Shown one piece after another: positions 11,901 through 43,365 of a DNA stretch of 64,000 nt. The stretch lies in NCBI RefSeq assembly GCF_030124145.1, contig NZ_JASKMS010000009.1, positions 212,156 to 276,155 on the forward strand, read 5' to 3'. The position numbers were made by a program, and so were the translations under genes. This stretch comes from Streptomyces sp. 378. Lineage in GTDB: Bacteria; Actinomycetota; Actinomycetes; Streptomycetales; Streptomycetaceae. A model generated the notes under the pieces. It made no database searches. It worked only from the letters and a program-made list of their open reading frames with translations, and was not told where the DNA came from. Every line of letters starts with the position of its first letter. The stretch's first letter is position 1.

Positions 11901-14900
11901 TGCTGGACGTGGTGGCCCGCGTCGAGGACGACCAACTGGAGATCACCTGGCACTACAGCGGCGGCCGCCACCGGGAGGAGACCGTCGCCTCCCTCGCCGA
12001 GGGCATGCTGCGCGCCCTGGAGGAGATCGTCGCGCACTGCGCCGCCCCGCAGGCCGGCGGCCGCACCCCCTCGGACTTCCCGCTGGCCCGGCTGGACCAG
12101 CCCGCCGTGGACCGGATCGTCGGCGACGGCCGCGGCGTCGAGGACGTGTATCCGCTGACCTCGATGCAGGCGGGCATGCTGTTCCACAGCCTGCTGGACC
12201 CCCAGGGCCGCACCTACGTCAACCAGGTGCAGGTCGTCCTGCACGGCGTCACCGACCCGCACGCCCTCGCGGAGGCATGGCAGCGCACGGCGGAGGCCAA
12301 CCCGATCCTGCGCACCCGCCTGGTGTGGCAGGAGACCGCCGAACCCCTCCAGGTGGTGGAGCGGCGGGCCGCCGTGCCGGTCACCCACCACGACTGGACC
12401 GGGTGGACCGCCGAGCGGTGCGCGCGGGAGACGGAAGCGCTGCTCGACGCGGACCGGGAGACCGGGATCGATCTCGGCGCGGCCCCGCTGATGCGGCTCG
12501 CGCTGATCCGGTTGGCACCGGACCGGGTGCGCATGGTGTGGACCTTCCACCACGTGCTGCTCGACGGCTGGAGCGCGGCCCAGGTGTTCGACGAGGTGTG
12601 CGAGCGGTACGCGGCCATGACCGCCGGCCGCCGCCCGCAGGTGACCGGCCGGGCCCCCTTCGCCCGCTACCTGGAGTGGCTGGCCGCCCAGGACACCGCC
12701 CGCGCGGAACACCACTGGCGCGACACCCTCGCCGGATTCGCCGTACCCACCGAACTGCCCCGCGACCGGCGCCCCGCCGACGCCCACCGCGCGTCCTCCT
12801 CGGGGACGGTGCGGGTGGCCCTCGGCGAGGAGGTGTCGGCGCGACTGAGGGACACCGCCCAGCGGGCCGGGCTCACGGTGAACACGGTGCTCCAGGGCGC
12901 CTGGGGCCTGCTGCTGCACCACTACGGTGGCGGCGACGACGTCGTCTTCGGTACGACCGTGTCCGGCCGCCCGGCCGAACTGCCCGGCGTGACCTCCATG
13001 GTGGGCCTGTTCATCAACACCCTGCCCACCCGGCTGCGCATCGACCGGGATCGCCCCCTGCTGGAGTGGCTGCGCCAGGTGCAGGCCGACCAGTCGGAGG
13101 CCCGGCGCCACGACTTCGTCTCCCTCGCCCAGGTGCAGACGTGGAGCGAGGTGCCCGGCGGCACCAGCCTGTTCGACAGCATCGTCGTCTTCGAGAACTA
13201 CCCGTTCGACGCGGGTGCCCTGGCCCGGCACGGACTCGCCGTCGAGCAGGAACGCGATGTCGAGCCGACCAACTACCCGCTCAGCGTCGTCGTCGCCCCC
13301 GGCGACGACGTGACGGTCACCCTCGACTACGACCCGGCCGCCTTCGACGCGACCACCGTCGAAGGGATCGGCGCGAGCCTGCGCACGCTGCTGACCCAGG
13401 TCGCCGCCGACGTCACCGACGGCCAACGACTGGCCGACCTCGCCTTGCTCGAACCGGCCGAGGGGCGCCGCCTGCTGGACCGGCTCGCGGGACCGGGGGC
13501 GAAGCTCCCGCGGCGCACCCTCGCGGACGCCTTCGCGGCCCGAGCCGCCCGCACCCCCGACGCCCCCGCCGTCAGCGCCGGCGCCGACCGCCTCACGTAC
13601 CGGCAACTCGACGAGCGCGCCAACCGGTTGGCCCGCCTGCTCATCGAGGCCGGAGCCGGGCCGGAGCGGTTCGTCGCCCTGGCCCTGCCCCGCACCGCCG
13701 ACCTGATCGTGGCGCTCCTCGCCGTCCTCAAGAGCGGCGCCGCCTATCAGCCCGTCGACCCCGGCCATCCCGAAGAGCGCATCGCGTTCCTCTTCGAGGA
13801 CGTGCGACCCGACGCGGTGATCACCTGCGCGGACACCTCCGCACGGCTGCCGGACGGCCCGTACACGACGATCGCGCTGGACGACCCGGGCTGCGCCGCC
13901 CGGCTGGCCGCCGCGTCCGCCGCACCCGTCGGCGACGGCGAGCGGCGAGCCCGGCTGCTGCCGGACCACCCCGCCTACGTCATCCACACCTCAGGCTCCA
14001 CCGGCCGGCCGAAGGGCGTCGTCGTCTCCCACGCCTCGGTGATGGCGCTGACCGACTGGGCCGCCGCCGAGTTCACCGGCCGCGGACTCGCCCACATCGT
14101 GGCCTCCACCTCGCTCAACTTCGACGTGTCGGTGTTCGAGATCTTCTCGCCGCTGCTGGCGGGCGGGCGGGTGGAGGTCGTCCGCGACCTGCTGGCCCTC
14201 GCCGAGCGCCCCGAACCGTGGCGAGCGGGGCTGCTCAGCGCCGTCCCCTCGGCCCTCGGCCGACTGCTGGCCGAGGACACCGTGCGGGTCGGCGCCGACA
14301 CCGTCGTCCTGGCCGGCGAGGCCCTGCCCGCCCGCGCCGTCCAGCAGGTGCGCGCGGCGATCCCCGGCTGCCGGGTGATGAACATCTACGGCCCCACCGA
14401 GGCCACCGTCTACGCCACCGCCTTCACCTGCGACCCGGACGAGCCCGACCGGGTCCCGCCCATCGGCCGGCCCGTAGGCGGCGCCCGCGCCTACGTCCTC
14501 GACGCCCGGAAGCGGCCCGTGCCCGTCGGGGCGCCCGGTGAGCTGTACCTCGCCGGAACCGGGGTGGCCCGCGGCTACCTGAACCGGCCCGGTCTGACCG
14601 CGTCCCGCTTCCTCGCCGACCCGTTCGGCCCGCCCGGCAGCCGCATGTACCGCACCGGCGACCTGGTCCGCTGGAGCGCCGACGGCGACCTGCTGTACCT
14701 GGGCCGCACCGACGACCAGGTGAAGGTGCGCGGCTTCCGCATCGAACTCGGCGAGGTGGAGGCCGCGCTGGCCCGGCACCCGCAGGTGGCGGAGGCCGCC
14801 GCGCGGGTCGTGGAACACGACGGCCACAAGCGCCTGGTGGCCTACGCCGTCCCGCGGGCCGACGACACCCCCGCACCGGCCGACCTGCGGGCCTTCCTCG

Positions 14901-17900
14901 CCCGCACCCTGCCCGACCACCTGGTCCCGGCGGCCGTGGTGCCCCTGGAACGGCTGCCGCTGGGCGCCACCGGCAAGCTGGACCGGCGGGCCCTGCCGGA
15001 ACCGGTGTGGTCCACGGCCGCCACCTCGCAGGACACCCGGCCGCCGCGCACCGCCACCGAGCAGACCCTCGCCGCGATCTGGTCGCAGGTGCTGGGCGTG
15101 CCCGAAGTGGGCGCGGCGGACAACTACTTCGCGCTCGGCGGAGACTCCATCCTCGGCATCCAGATCGTCTCCGCGGCCCGCCGGGCCGGACTGAACCTGA
15201 CACCCCGTCACCTCTTCCGGTATCAGACGGTCGCCGAGCTCGCCGCCGCCGTCGACGAGTCACCGGCCGGCCCGGCCACCGCCACGGCAGACCAGGGCCC
15301 GGTCGTCGGGGACGTCCCCCTCACACCCGTACAGCACTGGCTGTTCGACACCCTCACCGGCGACCCGGCCCGCTTCACCCAGGCCGTCTCCTTCGAGGCG
15401 GCGCCCGACACCGGCGAGACACTGCTGCGCGCCGCCCTCGCGGCGGTGCTGGAGCAGCACGACGCGCTGCGCATGCGCTACGAACCGGTGGGTGAGGGCC
15501 GGTGGCGGCAGCTGGGCAGCGCGCTGGGCGCCGAGCCGCACCTGGAGGTGCACCACACCCCCGAGGACCCGGCCGCCGTGGCCGCCGGTCTGTGCTCCGG
15601 GTTCGACCTGGCCAACGGGCCGTTGCTGAAGTCCGCCCTGTGCCACTCGGACGGCGACCGGCCGCCCGTCCTGCTGCTCGCCGCCCACCACCTGGTCGTC
15701 GACGCGGTGTCCTGGCGGGTGATCCTCGAAGACCTCGACACCGCCCACCGGGCGCTGCGCGCCGGCGAGACCCCCGACCTGGGGGCGAAGACGACCTCCT
15801 TCCGCGACTGGGCCCGGCGCCTGGCCGCGCACACCGCCGACGGCGGCTTCGACGACGAGATCGCCCACTGGGGCGCCCTGCACCCGACGCCCCTGCCGGC
15901 CGACCTGCCCGGCGGCAACACCGCCGCCGACGAGGAGACCGTGACGGTGAGCCTCGGCGCCGAGGAGACCCGCCGGCTCCTCCAGGAGGTGCCCGACGCC
16001 TACCGCACGCGCGTCAACGACGTCCTGCTGTGCGCGCTCGGCCGGGTCCTGGGCCGCTGGACCGGACAGGACCGGGTGGTGGTCGCGCTGGAGGGCCACG
16101 GCCGCGAGGACCTCTTCGACGACGTCGACCTGTCCCGCACCGTCGGCTGGTTCACGACCATGTTCCCCGTTGGCCTCGACGTGCCCCGCGACGCCGGCCT
16201 CGGCACCGCGCTGAAGACCGTCAAGGAGAACCTGCGGGCCGTACCGCGCGGGGGAGTGGGTTACGGCGCGCTGCGGCATCTGCACCCCACGGCGGGACCC
16301 GAGCTGCCCGCGCTGCCGCAGGTGGGCTTCAACTACCTGGGGCAGCAGGACCGGAGCGCGGCCGGGGACGGTCTGCTGCGGGCGCCCCACGAGGGCCTGA
16401 CCGGCGGCATGGACCGCTCGGCGGACCGGCCCCACCTCATCGACGTTCTCGGTCGGGTCACCGACAAGCGGCTCGAGTTCACGTGGTCTTACGCGCGCCG
16501 GGTGCACCGGCACGACACCGTCGCCCGCCTCGCCGATGAGACGGCGGAGGAACTGCGCCGGATCGTCCGGCACTGCGCCGAGTCCGGCGTGGGCGGCCGC
16601 ACCCCGTCCGACTTCCCGCTGGCCGCCCTGGACCAGGCCGCCGTCGACCGGCTCGTCGGCGACGGGCAGGACGTGACGGACGTGTACCCGCTCACCCCCA
16701 CCCAGACCGGCATGGTCGTGCACGGCATGGACGAGCCCGGCGAGGGCCTGTACGTCGAGCAGATCACCTTCGTCGCCGACGGCGTACGCGAACCCGCGCT
16801 GCTGGCGGACGCCTGGCAGCACGTCGTGGACGCCACGCCCGTGCTGCGCACCGCCGTCGCCCTGGGCCGGGGCCCGGCCCCGCTGCAGACCGTGCACCGC
16901 CGCGTCGCCCTGCCCGTCACCCGGCTCGACTGGAGCGACCTCGACCCGGCGCGGCGGGAGAGCGCACTGCGGCGGCTGCTCGACGAGGACCGCGCCCGCG
17001 GCATCGACCTGGACCGCCCCCCGCTGCTGCGCGTCACCCTGATCCGTCTCGGTCCGGACCAGGTGCGCGTGGTGTGGACCTTCCACCACGTCCTGCTGGA
17101 CGGCTGGAGCGTCTTCCACGTGCTGTCGGACGTCCTGGAGGCGCACGCCGCGCTCGCCGACGGGACCGAGCCGCGGCTGCCGCGGCGGCGGCCCTTCGCG
17201 GACTACGCCGCCTGGCTGGCCCGCCGGGACACGGCCGCCGCCGAGGAGCACTGGAAGGCCGCCCTCGCCGGACACGCCGCGCCCACCCCGCTGCCGTTCG
17301 ACCGCAGGCCCGCCCCGGGCGCCGCCGCCCGGTCGGGCACTTGGCTGTCGCAGCGGCTCGACGCGGCCGGCACGGCCCGCCTGGCGGACTTCGCCCGCCG
17401 TCACCGGCTCACCCTCAACACCCTGGTCCAGGGTGCGTGGGCGTTGCTGCTGGCGCGTTTCAGCGGCGAGGGGGAGGTCTGCTTCGGCACCACCGTCTCC
17501 GGCCGGCCCGCCGACCTGCCGGGCGCGGACACCATCACCGGCCTGTTCATCACCACCCTGCCCGCGCGGGTCACCGTGGACGAGTCCGCGCCGTGCACCG
17601 ACTGGCTGCGAGAGCTGCAGGCCGCCCGCGCGGAGGACCGGCGCTTCGACCACGTGCCGCTGACGGACCTCCACCAGTGGAGCGCCCTGCCCCCCGGCAC
17701 GCCCCTGTTCGACAGCCTGCTGGTGTTCGAGAACTACCCGGTCGGCGACGCCACCGCCGGCGCGCACGGCGTGCGTGTGCGCGATCTGGACGCCCGCGAG
17801 GCGACCAACTACCCGCTCACCGTGGTGATCTCGCCCGGCGACGAGCTGACCGTGGAACTCGGCTACGACCCGCGGTACTTCGAGGAGACCATGGCCGAAG

Positions 17901-19819
17901 CGCTGGCCGACCGGCTGACGCACGCCCTGACCGCGCTCGCCGGGACGGAGGACCGGACCCGCCTGCACACGGTCGACGTCCTGCCCCCCGCCGAACGCCA
18001 CCGGCTGCTGCACGGCCCCACCCGCCCGGAACTCCCGCCGCCGCCCCCGGCGACGCTGCCCACGATGATCGAGGCCGCCGTCGACCGGTGGCCCGACCGG
18101 ACCGCCCTCGACACCGGGGAGTCGCGGCTCACCTTCGCCGAGGCGGAGGACCACGCCAACCGGCTGGCGCACCGGCTCATCGCGCGCGGGGCGGGGCCGG
18201 GCGACATCGTCGCGCTGGTCCTGCCGCGCTCGGCGGACATGGTCCTCGCCCAGCTCGCCGTGACCAAGGCGGGGGCCGCCTTCCTCCCCGTGGACCCCGG
18301 CTACCCGGCCGAGCGGATCACGCTGATGCTGCGCGACGCCGACCCCACCGTCACCCTCACCGCCGAGGAGGTCGCCGGCCTGCTCGCCGCGCCGCCCGAC
18401 GACCCGCCCGGCCACCGGCCCACCGACACCGACCGCCTCCGCCCGCTGCACCTCGACGACCCGGCGTACGTCATCTACACCTCCGGCTCCACCGGCACCC
18501 CGAAGGGCGTCGTCGTCACCCACCGAGGGCTGGCCGCGTTCGCCGCCGCCGAGGCCACGCACTACGAGGTCCGCGCCGGGGACCGCGTGCTGGCCTTCGC
18601 CACGCCCAGCTTCGACGCCTCCGTGCTGGAGCTGTGCATGTCCCTGCCGCAGGGCGCGGCCCTCGTCGTACCGCCGGCCGGCCCGCTGCTCGGCGCGGAA
18701 CTCGCCGGCGTCCTGCGCACCGCGCGCATCACGCACACCCTGCTGCCGCCCGCCGCGCTCGCCACCCTCCCGCCGGACACCCCCGGCACCCTGCCCGACC
18801 TGCACACCCTGATCGTCGGCGCGGACGCCTGCCGGGCCGAACTGGTCGCCCGATGGGCACCGCACCACCGCATGATCAACTCCTACGGGCCCACCGAGGC
18901 CACCGTGGTGGCCACCTGGTCCGGCCCGCTGGAGCCGGACGGCGGCGCACCGCCCATCGGCCGCGCGCTGCCCGTCACCGCCGCCTACGTCCTCGACGCG
19001 CGCCTGCGCCCCGTCCCCGACGGCGTGCCCGGCGAACTGTGGCTCGCCGGACCGGCCCTGGCCCGCGGCTACCTGGGCCGCCCCGGGCTGACGGCGACCC
19101 GCTTCACCGCCGACCCGTTCGGACCGCCCGGCACCCGCATGTACCGCACCGGCGACCTCGTCCGCCGCGATGCCCGCGGCGAACTGCACTACCTCGGGCG
19201 CACCGACCATCAGCTCAAACTGCGCGGCCACCGCATCGAGGCCGGCGAGGTGGAAGCCACCCTGGTGCGCCACCCGGCGGTGCTGGACGCCGTGGTGAGC
19301 CTGCGGGAGGACGAACCCGGGCTGCCGCGCCTGGTGGCCCACGTGCTCGTCGCCCCCGGCAGTGAACCGCCCGCCGGCGCGGACCTGCGGCCTTTCGCCG
19401 CCCGCACCCTGCCCGGCCCCATGGTCCCGTCGGCGTTCGTGGTGCTGGACCGTTTCCCGCTGACGGAGAACGGCAAGACCGACCGGGCCGCGCTGCCCGC
19501 CCCCGTCCCGGAGACGCGGGAGCCGGCCACCGGGCACGTACCACCCCGCACGCCCACCGAGGAGGCCGTCGCCACCCTGTGGGAGGAGGCGCTGCAGACC
19601 ACCGTGGGCGCCGAGGACGACTTCTTCGCCCTGGGCGGCGACTCCCTGCGCGCCCTGCTCATCGCCTCCCGCGCCAACGACACCTTCGGCGTGACCCTCA
19701 CGCCCCGCGACGTCCTGGTCAACCGCACCGTCGCCGCCCTGGCGGACCTGGTGGAGGAACAGGTGCTGAGCGAACTCGAAGACGCCGCACGCGGCGACAG
19801 CGACCACGACGAACGGTGA
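1157..19819 (+). CDS. Non-ribosomal peptide synthetase, modules 1-5
   Basis: A 6220-residue assembly-line enzyme. Domain order with rough residue limits: A1 45-508, T1 525-590, C2 615-1045, A2 1075-1575, T2 1605-1675, E2 1690-2115, C3 2150-2580, A3 2610-3085, T3 3110-3180, E3 3195-3620, C4 3660-4090, A4 4128-4610, T4 4630-4700, E4 4720-5145, C5 5175-5600, A5 5635-6110, T5 6130-6200. All five T domains carry LGGDS. It begins directly with an A domain, so the first residue enters with a free amine and no lipid starter is expected. The ATG at 1157 was chosen because GAAGGA lies 10 nt upstream and the protein then begins just before A1; the frame is open back to 914 without a ribosome site. The last ~25 residues after T5 are charged and may form a docking helix for the next protein. 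Only 13 bp separate the two NRPS genes, so they are surely cotranscribed. Confidence 0.97.
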   Translation: MTDPHSPRPATLVPPPAGTVPSAPVRDVTRHVPLGELFTGWVTRDPDAPAVTDGRSTWSYGELARRAGRLAVHLVASGAGPERTVALVLPRSMELIAAELAVALTGAAFLPVDPDYPAERRALMLADAAPAVVLDDLDRVRALMEGQERETDAVPSRALPDHAAYVIFTSGSTGTPKGVTVTHRGIAGFAAAAAERYAVGPGDRVLQFSSPSFDASVLELCVSVLSGALLVVPPNGPWLGDELADVLDGHRVTHALIPPAALATLPDPADIGGLPSLRTLIVGAEACPATLVDRWAPGRRMINSYGPTEATIVATWTGPLSAGTGTPTIGGPLPGIEAHVLDAALRPVPPGTEGELYVGGDGLARGYLGRPGLTATRFVAHPSGPPGARLYRTGDRVRRRADGELVFVGRADRQVKVRGFRIEPGEIEAALIRDPEIREAVVVVRDEEPARGRLIGYVTPADPAHRPEPARLRAALTAALPAHMVPSAVVVLDALPLTPQHKIDLRALPAPGGAPAERHVEPRTDDERTLAAIWADVLGVDTVGVTDDFFDLGGDSILAARTLTRIREAFGARLTLRDVFTARTVGALAPLTADPSAVAPPEPIPSAPRSEPVPLSGAQRRLWFLDDLADGGTEYNTGVALRLRGPLHTPALERALHRLAARHDSLRTTFATVDGQGVQLVAAEAELPLRTTDVGHVPADRRDQAVERLLTEELRRPHDLTTGPLTRALLIRRAPEDHVLLLAQHHIVTDGWSVGVLTRDLAALYRAEAAGEPEDLPRPEVQYPDFALWELERHTADADADDLAYWKRHLVGLQQLDLPTDRPRPPVRTTAGASHRQDIPRHLIDRLRQLAAGRDTTVFTVFAAAAAVLFARYSGQRDVAFGTVTNGRDRRELEDVTGFFANTVVLRGEVDDAVTVDRFVQAMRATVLDAFAHDGVPFDRVVEELAPPRDPSRTPLVQALVVQQAAPARPSAAAGVRIEEHPLPRPAARFDLVLEFAPRADGGHELTVEYNTDLFETATVARMARQLHHLLEGMADGPHRTLAELPLLSEGERHVLLDSWNPPAPAEDRGERSTLPALFEEQVTRTPGRTAVTCGATRLDYAGLNRRANRLARLLAARGAGPESLVALCLPRTAGLLPVLWAVLKSGAGYLPVDPGYPAERIRFMLADAAPALVLATRETAHALPEDCEPLLLEDVAPFDADTSDPAQADAADPPGADAADRTVADLTAADLTDADRTGPLHPSHPAYVIYTSGSTGRPKGVVVTHRSVAALAAWAGDTFGSRGFSHVVASTSLNFDVSVFELLCPLLAGGSVEVVADLTALADLAASRPRRAGLLSGVPSALSRVFGGDGAIEADTVVLAGEALPARTVRDIKDAMPAAEVANIYGPTEATVYATAWFADGALPDQAPPIGRPVARTRAYVLDRLLRPQPPGVTGELYLGGGGLARGYLRRPGLTAARFVADPFGAPGERMYRTGDLVRWSADGQLEYLGRIDQQVKVRGFRIELGEVEEALRGCAGVAEAAATVRDGDGHRRLAGYVVPAPGARVEPEAVRRELGRTLPDYMVPSAVVVLPALPLNPNGKLDRGRLPDPAPAEPAARHVAPRTPTERTLAAIWTDVLHVERVGADDNFFALGGDSILSIQVVAQARQAGLTITSRDVYQHQTVAALARRADETDRRRTAAPSAPVEATGAAPLTPIQHWLFDSAAERAGHFAQTLSVELPADVDASALQAALDDVVAHHDALRSRFLADGTRVRWLIDGPAARCRLIHHSGPETDSPHLGPYDLGHGPLLRAVLHDRGDGRPPVLHLSVHHLVVDGVSWRLLLEDLERAYRARSEGRDGAAALPPKSSPLRQWAERLAAHTAAGGFDDEQAYWIRETEGARAPLPADRQGTGTYASQRTVTVRLSPEDTEALLRTLPETYRTQANDVLLAALGRVLCGWSGHDRVLVDVEGHGREELFADVDTSRTVGWFTTRHPVALTVPPKAPWDTVLKQVKEHLRAVPRHGIGHGALALPGRDGAPLPATGAQISFNYLGRFGLSETSEGLYRGLARPLELDADPSATRPHALEVVGRLDGDSLEFTWFHSDRVHRPETVTDLAERYADALAGLARYAARPGTAGRTPSDFPLARLDQTHVDRIAGEDPAGVEDVHPLTPTQAGMLFHRLSQDDRGVYFQQLTFLLDGVSEPRVLADAWQRVTDRTPVLRSRVVWQDVPEPLLVVQGRAAVPVELSDWRDLTAAERDERLRDLLDRDRARGIDLTRAPLQRLVLARVSDRAVRVVWSFDHLILDGWSLFQVLSDVFACHAGLSGTAHIALPERRPFRDYVAWSRERADGAEAERHWRSRLNGLSETTALPFDREPRENHRAESTAAVRVTLPEPATKALEGLARTAGLTMNTLVQGAWAVLLSRQAGRDEVVFGTTVSGRPDELPGADAITGLFIATLPTRVTVPRDEPLLTWLARFQQEQSEDRRHDHVPLHRMTAYTDLPERAALFDSIVVFENYPVDDDLAAAHGLRLTGLDGIETTNYPLSLVAYPGTELALRLGYDPDLFDAATVERMAEYLTVLLEGFAATPRRTPARLPLLTAARREQVLHAWNDTATGTPAATTADLFAEQVERTPDAVALLAGAERLTYRELHARAAALAGRLAGLGVRPEVSVGVLMDRSTTLVVAQLALARLGGVYVPLDGRAPRERLRTMLTEAGAGLLLTDAEWHETAADLLPEGRVSRPDLDTEAPAANLTTVPRVRPDTVQYLMFTSGSTGAPKGVAARQRDVAALALDRAFAGHDRVLVHSPHAFDAATYELWVPLLRGGTAVLAPPGDVDAAAVRRAISDQGVSCLFLTIGLFRLLAQEDPACLRGAREVWTGGEAVPGAAVRRVLDACPDLTVVDVYGPTETTTFATRRAFRAGDTLPATLPIGRPLDDTRAYVLDDALQPQPPGVPGELYLAGAGLARGYAGRPGATAARYLADPYGPPGGRMYRTGDIVRWSADGELHFVGRVDDQIKIRGFRVEPAEIEARLTAHPAIAEAVVSVSRHEGRKRLVAHLVPASGAAVSQAAELRAHVAGELPDYMVPAAFVTVAELPLTANGKVDRRRLPEPEWSAAADTAYRAPRTEAERVLAGIWAELLGVDRVGLDDHFFMLGGDSIVSIQVVSRARTAGLALTPRDLFRHPTLADLAAVSTGAHATVAGTGPVSGEVPLTPIQHWFLDAEPPRPEYFNQSVVVETPEDVDPGALHAALAALWTHHDALRARFTRGADGTWRQSYTAADTELPELLRVHDLRGQDAHTAGQTEARLSHEAHTGFRLDSGPLIAARLFTGDGRSPRLLLTAHHLIVDGVSWRVLLEDLETAYRQARTGEPVRLPQRTTSVREWVRRLTARTGEADLAAQRAHWADLSRHCAESLPVDLDGGNTVADLRAVTVRLDRQRTDDLLREVPGVYRTRVDDVLLTALGRVLADWTGRGVVAVGLEGHGREDRLFDDLDLSRTVGWFTSLFPVALDLPRGDWGAALKAVKEQLRAVPDRGIGYGALRHLAGDERLAAAPLPGISFNYLGRFDWSAADAELVRAVPGGLDGAEDPGAPRPHLLDVVARVEDDQLEITWHYSGGRHREETVASLAEGMLRALEEIVAHCAAPQAGGRTPSDFPLARLDQPAVDRIVGDGRGVEDVYPLTSMQAGMLFHSLLDPQGRTYVNQVQVVLHGVTDPHALAEAWQRTAEANPILRTRLVWQETAEPLQVVERRAAVPVTHHDWTGWTAERCARETEALLDADRETGIDLGAAPLMRLALIRLAPDRVRMVWTFHHVLLDGWSAAQVFDEVCERYAAMTAGRRPQVTGRAPFARYLEWLAAQDTARAEHHWRDTLAGFAVPTELPRDRRPADAHRASSSGTVRVALGEEVSARLRDTAQRAGLTVNTVLQGAWGLLLHHYGGGDDVVFGTTVSGRPAELPGVTSMVGLFINTLPTRLRIDRDRPLLEWLRQVQADQSEARRHDFVSLAQVQTWSEVPGGTSLFDSIVVFENYPFDAGALARHGLAVEQERDVEPTNYPLSVVVAPGDDVTVTLDYDPAAFDATTVEGIGASLRTLLTQVAADVTDGQRLADLALLEPAEGRRLLDRLAGPGAKLPRRTLADAFAARAARTPDAPAVSAGADRLTYRQLDERANRLARLLIEAGAGPERFVALALPRTADLIVALLAVLKSGAAYQPVDPGHPEERIAFLFEDVRPDAVITCADTSARLPDGPYTTIALDDPGCAARLAAASAAPVGDGERRARLLPDHPAYVIHTSGSTGRPKGVVVSHASVMALTDWAAAEFTGRGLAHIVASTSLNFDVSVFEIFSPLLAGGRVEVVRDLLALAERPEPWRAGLLSAVPSALGRLLAEDTVRVGADTVVLAGEALPARAVQQVRAAIPGCRVMNIYGPTEATVYATAFTCDPDEPDRVPPIGRPVGGARAYVLDARKRPVPVGAPGELYLAGTGVARGYLNRPGLTASRFLADPFGPPGSRMYRTGDLVRWSADGDLLYLGRTDDQVKVRGFRIELGEVEAALARHPQVAEAAARVVEHDGHKRLVAYAVPRADDTPAPADLRAFLARTLPDHLVPAAVVPLERLPLGATGKLDRRALPEPVWSTAATSQDTRPPRTATEQTLAAIWSQVLGVPEVGAADNYFALGGDSILGIQIVSAARRAGLNLTPRHLFRYQTVAELAAAVDESPAGPATATADQGPVVGDVPLTPVQHWLFDTLTGDPARFTQAVSFEAAPDTGETLLRAALAAVLEQHDALRMRYEPVGEGRWRQLGSALGAEPHLEVHHTPEDPAAVAAGLCSGFDLANGPLLKSALCHSDGDRPPVLLLAAHHLVVDAVSWRVILEDLDTAHRALRAGETPDLGAKTTSFRDWARRLAAHTADGGFDDEIAHWGALHPTPLPADLPGGNTAADEETVTVSLGAEETRRLLQEVPDAYRTRVNDVLLCALGRVLGRWTGQDRVVVALEGHGREDLFDDVDLSRTVGWFTTMFPVGLDVPRDAGLGTALKTVKENLRAVPRGGVGYGALRHLHPTAGPELPALPQVGFNYLGQQDRSAAGDGLLRAPHEGLTGGMDRSADRPHLIDVLGRVTDKRLEFTWSYARRVHRHDTVARLADETAEELRRIVRHCAESGVGGRTPSDFPLAALDQAAVDRLVGDGQDVTDVYPLTPTQTGMVVHGMDEPGEGLYVEQITFVADGVREPALLADAWQHVVDATPVLRTAVALGRGPAPLQTVHRRVALPVTRLDWSDLDPARRESALRRLLDEDRARGIDLDRPPLLRVTLIRLGPDQVRVVWTFHHVLLDGWSVFHVLSDVLEAHAALADGTEPRLPRRRPFADYAAWLARRDTAAAEEHWKAALAGHAAPTPLPFDRRPAPGAAARSGTWLSQRLDAAGTARLADFARRHRLTLNTLVQGAWALLLARFSGEGEVCFGTTVSGRPADLPGADTITGLFITTLPARVTVDESAPCTDWLRELQAARAEDRRFDHVPLTDLHQWSALPPGTPLFDSLLVFENYPVGDATAGAHGVRVRDLDAREATNYPLTVVISPGDELTVELGYDPRYFEETMAEALADRLTHALTALAGTEDRTRLHTVDVLPPAERHRLLHGPTRPELPPPPPATLPTMIEAAVDRWPDRTALDTGESRLTFAEAEDHANRLAHRLIARGAGPGDIVALVLPRSADMVLAQLAVTKAGAAFLPVDPGYPAERITLMLRDADPTVTLTAEEVAGLLAAPPDDPPGHRPTDTDRLRPLHLDDPAYVIYTSGSTGTPKGVVVTHRGLAAFAAAEATHYEVRAGDRVLAFATPSFDASVLELCMSLPQGAALVVPPAGPLLGAELAGVLRTARITHTLLPPAALATLPPDTPGTLPDLHTLIVGADACRAELVARWAPHHRMINSYGPTEATVVATWSGPLEPDGGAPPIGRALPVTAAYVLDARLRPVPDGVPGELWLAGPALARGYLGRPGLTATRFTADPFGPPGTRMYRTGDLVRRDARGELHYLGRTDHQLKLRGHRIEAGEVEATLVRHPAVLDAVVSLREDEPGLPRLVAHVLVAPGSEPPAGADLRPFAARTLPGPMVPSAFVVLDRFPLTENGKTDRAALPAPVPETREPATGHVPPRTPTEEAVATLWEEALQTTVGAEDDFFALGGDSLRALLIASRANDTFGVTLTPRDVLVNRTVAALADLVEEQVLSELEDAARGDSDHDER
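2985..7550 (+). other. NRPS module 2 (C-A-T-E), D-residue
   Basis: C2 opens with [10 protein letters not shown] and has HHIVTDGW, an LCL-type condensation domain, matching an L-residue on T1. The A2 pocket reads DVFSVAIVYK, identical to module 4; I do not recognise its substrate. An Asp/Ala-rich insert (nt 4751-4874) precedes the A3 core. E2 has [17 protein letters not shown] and TVGWFT. Confidence 0.8.
7560..12100 (+). other. NRPS module 3 (C-A-T-E), probably D-Val or D-Ile
   Basis: C3 is DCL-type ([12 protein letters not shown]), as expected after E2. Its active-site motif is DHLILDGW: the first His of HHxxxDG is Asp, while the catalytic second His is kept. The A3 pocket reads DAYFWGVTFK, resembling the branched aliphatic (Val/Ile) codes of the DAxxxGxTFK type. 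E3 has [11 protein letters not shown]. Confidence 0.8.
12110..16640 (+). other. NRPS module 4 (C-A-T-E), same D-residue as module 2
   Basis: C4 is DCL-type ([20 protein letters not shown]). The A4 pocket reads DVFSVAIVYK, identical to A2, and the surrounding sequence ([27 protein letters not shown]) is also nearly the same, so the two modules should load the same building block. E4 carries [11 protein letters not shown], with Ala in place of the usual Gly after the Asp. Confidence 0.8.
16650..19819 (+). other. NRPS module 5 (C-A-T), L-residue of the module 1 type
   Basis: C5 is DCL-type ([20 protein letters not shown]). The A5 pocket reads DALLIGSVVK, one residue different from A1 and identical to A10. 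No E domain follows and the next C domain is LCL-type, so this position is L. The T5 site reads LGGDSLRAL, the form typical of T domains that feed an LCL partner, rather than the [10 protein letters not shown] found before E domains. Confidence 0.8.
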
Positions 19820-19832
19820 GGACCGGACGACC

Positions 19833-39761
<19,929 letters not shown>

Positions 39762-39857
39762 CGCCCCGCCCCGTGGGCCGAGCCCCACCGCCGGCACCGC
39801 CCGACCGACCCGTACCGCCGAGACCCGTCACGAACACAGAGAGCGAGCCCGACAGAC

Positions 39858-40061
39858 ATGGACGAGAACACCCGCTACCAGGTGCTGCGCAACGACGAGG
39901 AGCAGTACTCGCTGTGGCCCGCCGACATCGAGGTGCCCGCCGGCTGGCAGCCCGTCGGCAAGGAGGGCACGGAGGCCGAGTGCTCCGCCTACGTCGACGA
40001 GGTGTGGACCGACATGCGCCCGCGCAGCCTGCGTGAGCACATGAAGAACGCCGAAGCCTGA
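39858..40061 (+). CDS. MbtH-like NRPS accessory protein
   Basis: A 67-residue protein of normal MbtH length. It binds and stabilises or activates adenylation domains in the cytoplasm. The family signature is complete: NDEEQYSLWP at residues 12-21, then PAGWQPVG, and TDMRPRSLREHM near the end, including the Trp pair that grips the A domain. It starts 96 bp after the second NRPS on the same strand and is the natural chaperone for the ten A domains. The ribosome site is weak (AGAG about 18 nt upstream), but no better start exists. Family assignment is firm; which of the A domains need it cannot be read from sequence. Confidence 0.96.
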   Translation: MDENTRYQVLRNDEEQYSLWPADIEVPAGWQPVGKEGTEAECSAYVDEVWTDMRPRSLREHMKNAEA

Positions 40062-40093
40062 CGCGCTCGCGCAACGTCACGCGGGACCGGGCC

Positions 40094-40123
40094 GGGGCGC
40101 GCGCCTTTCCAGGAGCGCGCCCC
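40094..40123 (+). terminator. GC-rich hairpin after the NRPS/MbtH operon
   Basis: GGGGCGCGC at 40094-40102 pairs with GCGCGCCCC at 40115-40123 across a 12-nt loop. It lies 32 bp after the MbtH stop and before the acetyltransferase. No U-run follows, as is common in Streptomyces terminators. Confidence 0.45.
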
Positions 40124-40159
40124 GATCCGCCCGCCTGTCCACCCTTCCCGAGGAGCCTC

Positions 40160-40672
40160 ATGACACCGGCCCTGCACACCGAACGACTCACCTTCCGCCC
40201 CTATCGTCCCGAGGACGAGGACGCCTTTGTGGCCCTGCTGCGCGACGAGGAGGTCTGTCGCTGGATGGGTCAGGAACGCGTGCCCGAGGCGGACATCCGC
40301 ACGTTGTTCCGCACCATCCTGACGGACGTCTACCCCCAGCGCCTGTTCGACGTGTGGGGGATTTGGCACGAGGACGTCTATGCCGGGCACGCAGAGGTCA
40401 AGAAGACCGGAAACGTCGACGGACACGAGCTGATCGCCGCCCTCGCACCCCCCTACTGGGGCCGCGGCCTCGGCACAGAAGTGGTCCGCGGCCTGCTGCG
40501 CCACGCCACCGACAACCTCGGGTTGAAGGAGGCCTACGGCATGGTCGGAGCCGACAACGCCGCCAGTCTGGCCATGTGCCGCCGCCTGGGCTTCCGGCAC
40601 GTACGGGACGTGACCGGCGACGACGGGAAGGTGACCAAGCTGATGGTGATCACGGCAACGGAAGCCGAATGA
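40160..40672 (+). CDS. GNAT-family N-acetyltransferase (RimJ/RimL type)
   Basis: A 170-residue cytoplasmic acetyl-CoA-dependent transferase. It starts LHTERLTFRPYRPEDEDAF, the usual opening of the RimJ/RimL-like subgroup. The acetyl-CoA loop is WGRGLGTEV at about residues 97-105, and MCRRLGFRHVRDV near the C-terminus is the typical closing strand-helix. GAGGAG sits 8 nt before the ATG. It is on the same strand as the NRPS operon but after a hairpin, so membership of the peptide pathway (self-resistance or tailoring) is possible but not shown. Substrate unknown. Confidence 0.9.
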   Translation: MTPALHTERLTFRPYRPEDEDAFVALLRDEEVCRWMGQERVPEADIRTLFRTILTDVYPQRLFDVWGIWHEDVYAGHAEVKKTGNVDGHELIAALAPPYWGRGLGTEVVRGLLRHATDNLGLKEAYGMVGADNAASLAMCRRLGFRHVRDVTGDDGKVTKLMVITATEAE

Positions 40673-41138
40673 CCCAGGTCGGGCGTCTCAGTACGCTCTC
40701 GAGGCGCCGGCCCGCTACTGCTCTGATCCGCTCTCTCCGGAGCCTTCCGGCCACGGTGGTGAGTTCGCGCCGCTGCTTGTGCCGGAGGAGCGGTGTCCGA
40801 CGACGGAGCGGCGGCTGACCCCGAGGGGCTCGAGGACGGCCTGATGAGATGTCAGCGGCGGGTGAGGTATCCGGCCTCGTTGACGGCTGCGGTCCATACG
40901 TCGCGGTCGACCCACTTGGTGATGTTCGGTTGCCGTTTCGGTGATGGGGCCGGAACGCACCCGGGTCCGACCCACACGATCAGGGAGGTGTTGAAGTGCT
41001 GTTCCTGGGCCAGGGGTCGAGCACGTTCGGCCCGCGGCTGTGACGGTGACCTACGTCGGAAACCGGCACTCACCCAGGCTGGCCGATGCTGCCGCAGCCA
41101 CTGGCCCTGACTGACTGCGGCGCTCGAGGCGGTTCCCT
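40673..41138. other. Non-coding stretch with a possible decayed gene
   Basis: No convincing complete gene. On the - strand a tail of about 45 codons with good GC3 ends at 40852 (TKWVDRDVWTAAVNEAGY near its end), but coding-like sequence seems to jump between frames upstream, as in a decayed gene. I do not recognise the family. Confidence 0.3.
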
Positions 41139-41621
41139 CTACTGTTCGGAGGTGCCTGCGTCGCGGCTGCCGTAGCCGGAGGCGCCGCCTGAACGGCGGC
41201 CGGAGGACATGTTCGCGCCGGCGGCGGCCGCAAGGGCCAGTGCGCAGGCGATCACACCCACGATCACGTTGTTGGTGATGGTGCGCGTCGTGTCGACCTC
41301 GCCCGAGACCACCCACGGCGCGATGATCGTCCACGCCCCCAGCGCAGCGGCGGCCCAAGCCATGCTGTGGGTGCGCTCGTAGGCATGCCCGAAGCCGCCC
41401 ATGAGCAGCGCGTAAGCGATGCCCACGATCAGGTTGTTGACGGCCAGGGTCGAAAGGCCGTTGAAGCCCGCTATCCAGGGCGAGGCCGCCAAGTACAGCC
41501 CGGTAACCACACCCAGAGCCTCAATCGCCTGCGCGCGGGGAGTGGTCGCTGCCCGCTCGTGCCGAGCACGCATCTCAAGGATGTCCGGGTGGGATTCCAT
41601 GCTGGGTGGGGTATAGCTCAT
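41139..41621 (-). CDS. SPW-repeat integral membrane protein
   Basis: A 160-residue protein. After a polar N-terminus (MSYTPPSMESHPDILEMRARHER) come four hydrophobic helices in two similar halves, each with the signature aromatic motif of SPW proteins: ASPWIAGF and IAPWVVSG. The tail is Gly/Ser-rich. ATG at 41621 was chosen because GGAGGAG stands 5 nt upstream; the frame is open for 25 more codons without support. Function of the family is unknown; in Streptomyces these genes are often linked to general stress, consistent with the GGGTAC element upstream, but that link is tentative. Confidence 0.88.
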   Translation of the reverse strand: MSYTPPSMESHPDILEMRARHERAATTPRAQAIEALGVVTGLYLAASPWIAGFNGLSTLAVNNLIVGIAYALLMGGFGHAYERTHSMAWAAAALGAWTIIAPWVVSGEVDTTRTITNNVIVGVIACALALAAAAGANMSSGRRSGGASGYGSRDAGTSEQ

Positions 41622-41656
41622 GATCTCCTCCAGCTGTTCTACTGCCGATGTCCCGC

Positions 41657-41681
41657 GTACCCCAAAAAGGAACAAACCCAC
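41657..41681 (-). promoter_or_regulatory. Possible stress-sigma promoter of the SPW gene
   Basis: On the - strand GTTTG is followed by a T-rich stretch and GGGTAC, about 35 nt before the ATG. GGGTAC is the -10 of SigB-type promoters in Streptomyces; the spacing to a GTTT-like -35 is shorter than ideal. Confidence 0.3.
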
Positions 41682-42218
41682 CTTTTCGCCCTTCACGTGC
41701 TCGCGCGGGGAGGTGCTCGAAGGCCAGATCAGACCGTGACGGGCCTGCCCGATGAATCTCCGCGAGCTGACGGCGCGGGCGGCGCGGGCTCTCCCTGCGA
41801 GTGGCTCCTACGCGCCTTGCGCACCCGGTTCGCCGACGCCAGTCACCGGGCCGCTCGCCGGTGGGTTCGGAGCGGGGGCCGCTCATTCCCGGGCCGCGCC
41901 ATGGGGGTGGACGGTGGTGCCCCACTTCCGCATGCTTCTTTGTCCCGGTGAGGCGCGTCCCGCTGCACGGCGTCGGGGCCCTGGACGCGCCGTCACAGCC
42001 TTTCAGAGCCCCTTCGCTGCAGCGTTGAAACCATCACGCACCGCAGGCACGAGGCGTCCGTCCCAGCCAGGCGATACGGCGGTCCCAAAACAGCTTTCGC
42101 ACCGTTCCACCCATTCGGCCTGCCGTGATGGCGAGGTATACGCAGTTCGGCGAGGGTGGGGTGGGCTTCGCCGTCCACGTAGGCCGAGCCCTTCCGGCTG
42201 ACCCGAGGGAGCTTTGTC
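41682..42218. other. Intergenic stretch without a recognisable gene
   Basis: Lies between two divergently transcribed membrane protein genes. Open frames are short and carry no recognisable domain or ribosome site. The last part carries the upstream region of the 42219 gene; no clear promoter was found. Confidence 0.4.
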
Positions 42219-42788
42219 ATGTCTGAACGCAACACCGTCATCCGCAGCCTGCATGATCTTGGTCTGGCCGCCTGGTTCGGGGGCTCACTGATGGGGGCGG
42301 TCGGCCTCAACGGTGCGGCTCAGGACGAAGGTGGCGTGGGGGCCGGCCGTGACCGGATCTCTTCGTCGGGCTGGGCGAAGTGGGCGCCGGTCAACGCAGC
42401 CGCGATCGGAGCACACCTGTTCGGCGGCGGAGGGCTGCTCGCCGTGAACGCGCACCGTGTCGCCACACAACAGGGCGTGGGCGCCTCCACCACGGCCAAG
42501 ACCGTCGTCACCGCCGCGGCTCTGGCCGCCACCGCCTACGCCCGCATCCTGGGCAAAAAGGTCGAGCTGGCCTCCTCCACCGACCCCGCCGACGCCGAAC
42601 AGGCGGAGAAGCACCCGATCGACCTCGACAAGGCACGGCGGCAACTGGCCGCCGCACAGTGGGCGGTACCGGCCCTGACCGGATGCCTGGTCGTGCTCAA
42701 CGCCCTGCACGGCGAACAGCAGCGTCCAGTCGAACAGGTCCCCGGCATGTGGGAGCGGGCACGTTCCGCGACCCACCTGATGTCGTAG
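42219..42788 (+). CDS. Conserved actinobacterial membrane protein of unknown function
   Basis: A 189-residue protein with a GAGGGAGCTTTGTC ribosome-site region before ATG. Hydrophobic segments lie at about residues 13-32 (LGLAAWFGGSLMGAVGLNGA), 55-75, 93-110 and 150-165, alternating with charged loops; the central loop (SSTDPADAEQAEKHPIDLDKARRQL) is acidic. The whole looks like a four-helix membrane protein. No catalytic motif is visible and I do not know a function. It is transcribed away from the SPW gene. Confidence 0.8.
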   Translation: MSERNTVIRSLHDLGLAAWFGGSLMGAVGLNGAAQDEGGVGAGRDRISSSGWAKWAPVNAAAIGAHLFGGGGLLAVNAHRVATQQGVGASTTAKTVVTAAALAATAYARILGKKVELASSTDPADAEQAEKHPIDLDKARRQLAAAQWAVPALTGCLVVLNALHGEQQRPVEQVPGMWERARSATHLMS

Positions 42789-43149
42789 AGCCTCGCGGCG
42801 GGACAACGGAAGGTGACCGTCAGCCAAAGCGCCCGCATGCGCCCGATACCTCGAGGAACACCACACCACCACATCGTGGTCGCTGTAGGCGGTGCCGAGG
42901 ATCTCGTCCAGGCCCCGTGCGTGCACGGTGAGGCTTCGGCCACCGGTACGGGAGGGAGGGGGTACGACGATCGGCGCGCTGGTCACGCCTCCCAGCCTGC
43001 TCCCAGCAGGGCGGTGGCTGTGCGACCTGCCGCATGTCCCCGGGCCCTTCGCAGCGAGCACGGTCCCTCGGGCGCTAAGCGCACCACCTGCGGGTACCGC
43101 TCTGTCCCCCCTCCGGGAAAGGACGCGGCGTCGAATCGGTCCAGGTCAG

Positions 43150-43296
43150 GCAATCGACGAACTGCCCGCGCCGACCGTGGACTCCGCGACGCGGATCCGC
43201 CTTACCCAGGCGCTGATCGAACTCGCGGGAACCACCACGCTGGAGGTCCTGCGCCATCTGGTCCACGAGGGCGACGGCGCTGCCGCCCGTTCGTGA
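43150..43296 (+). pseudogene. Possible C-terminal gene fragment, family unknown
   Basis: About 49 codons ending in TGA at 43296 have consistently G/C third positions and a protein-like amphipathic sequence (IRLTQALIELAGTTTLEVLR). There is no credible start or ribosome site upstream, where the same frame becomes Arg-rich noise. It may be the end of a decayed gene. Confidence 0.3.
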
Positions 43297-43365
43297 TCGT
43301 GGTGTTCCGCTTCTGTGCTGTGCCTGGTGAACCGGGTGCTCAATACTGCTCGCGGACCTCGGTCC

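Noticed and set aside
40793..41110. Short open frames on both strands after the acetyltransferase
   Set aside because: No start signals and mixed codon bias; kept only as a possible decayed gene in the intergenic entry.
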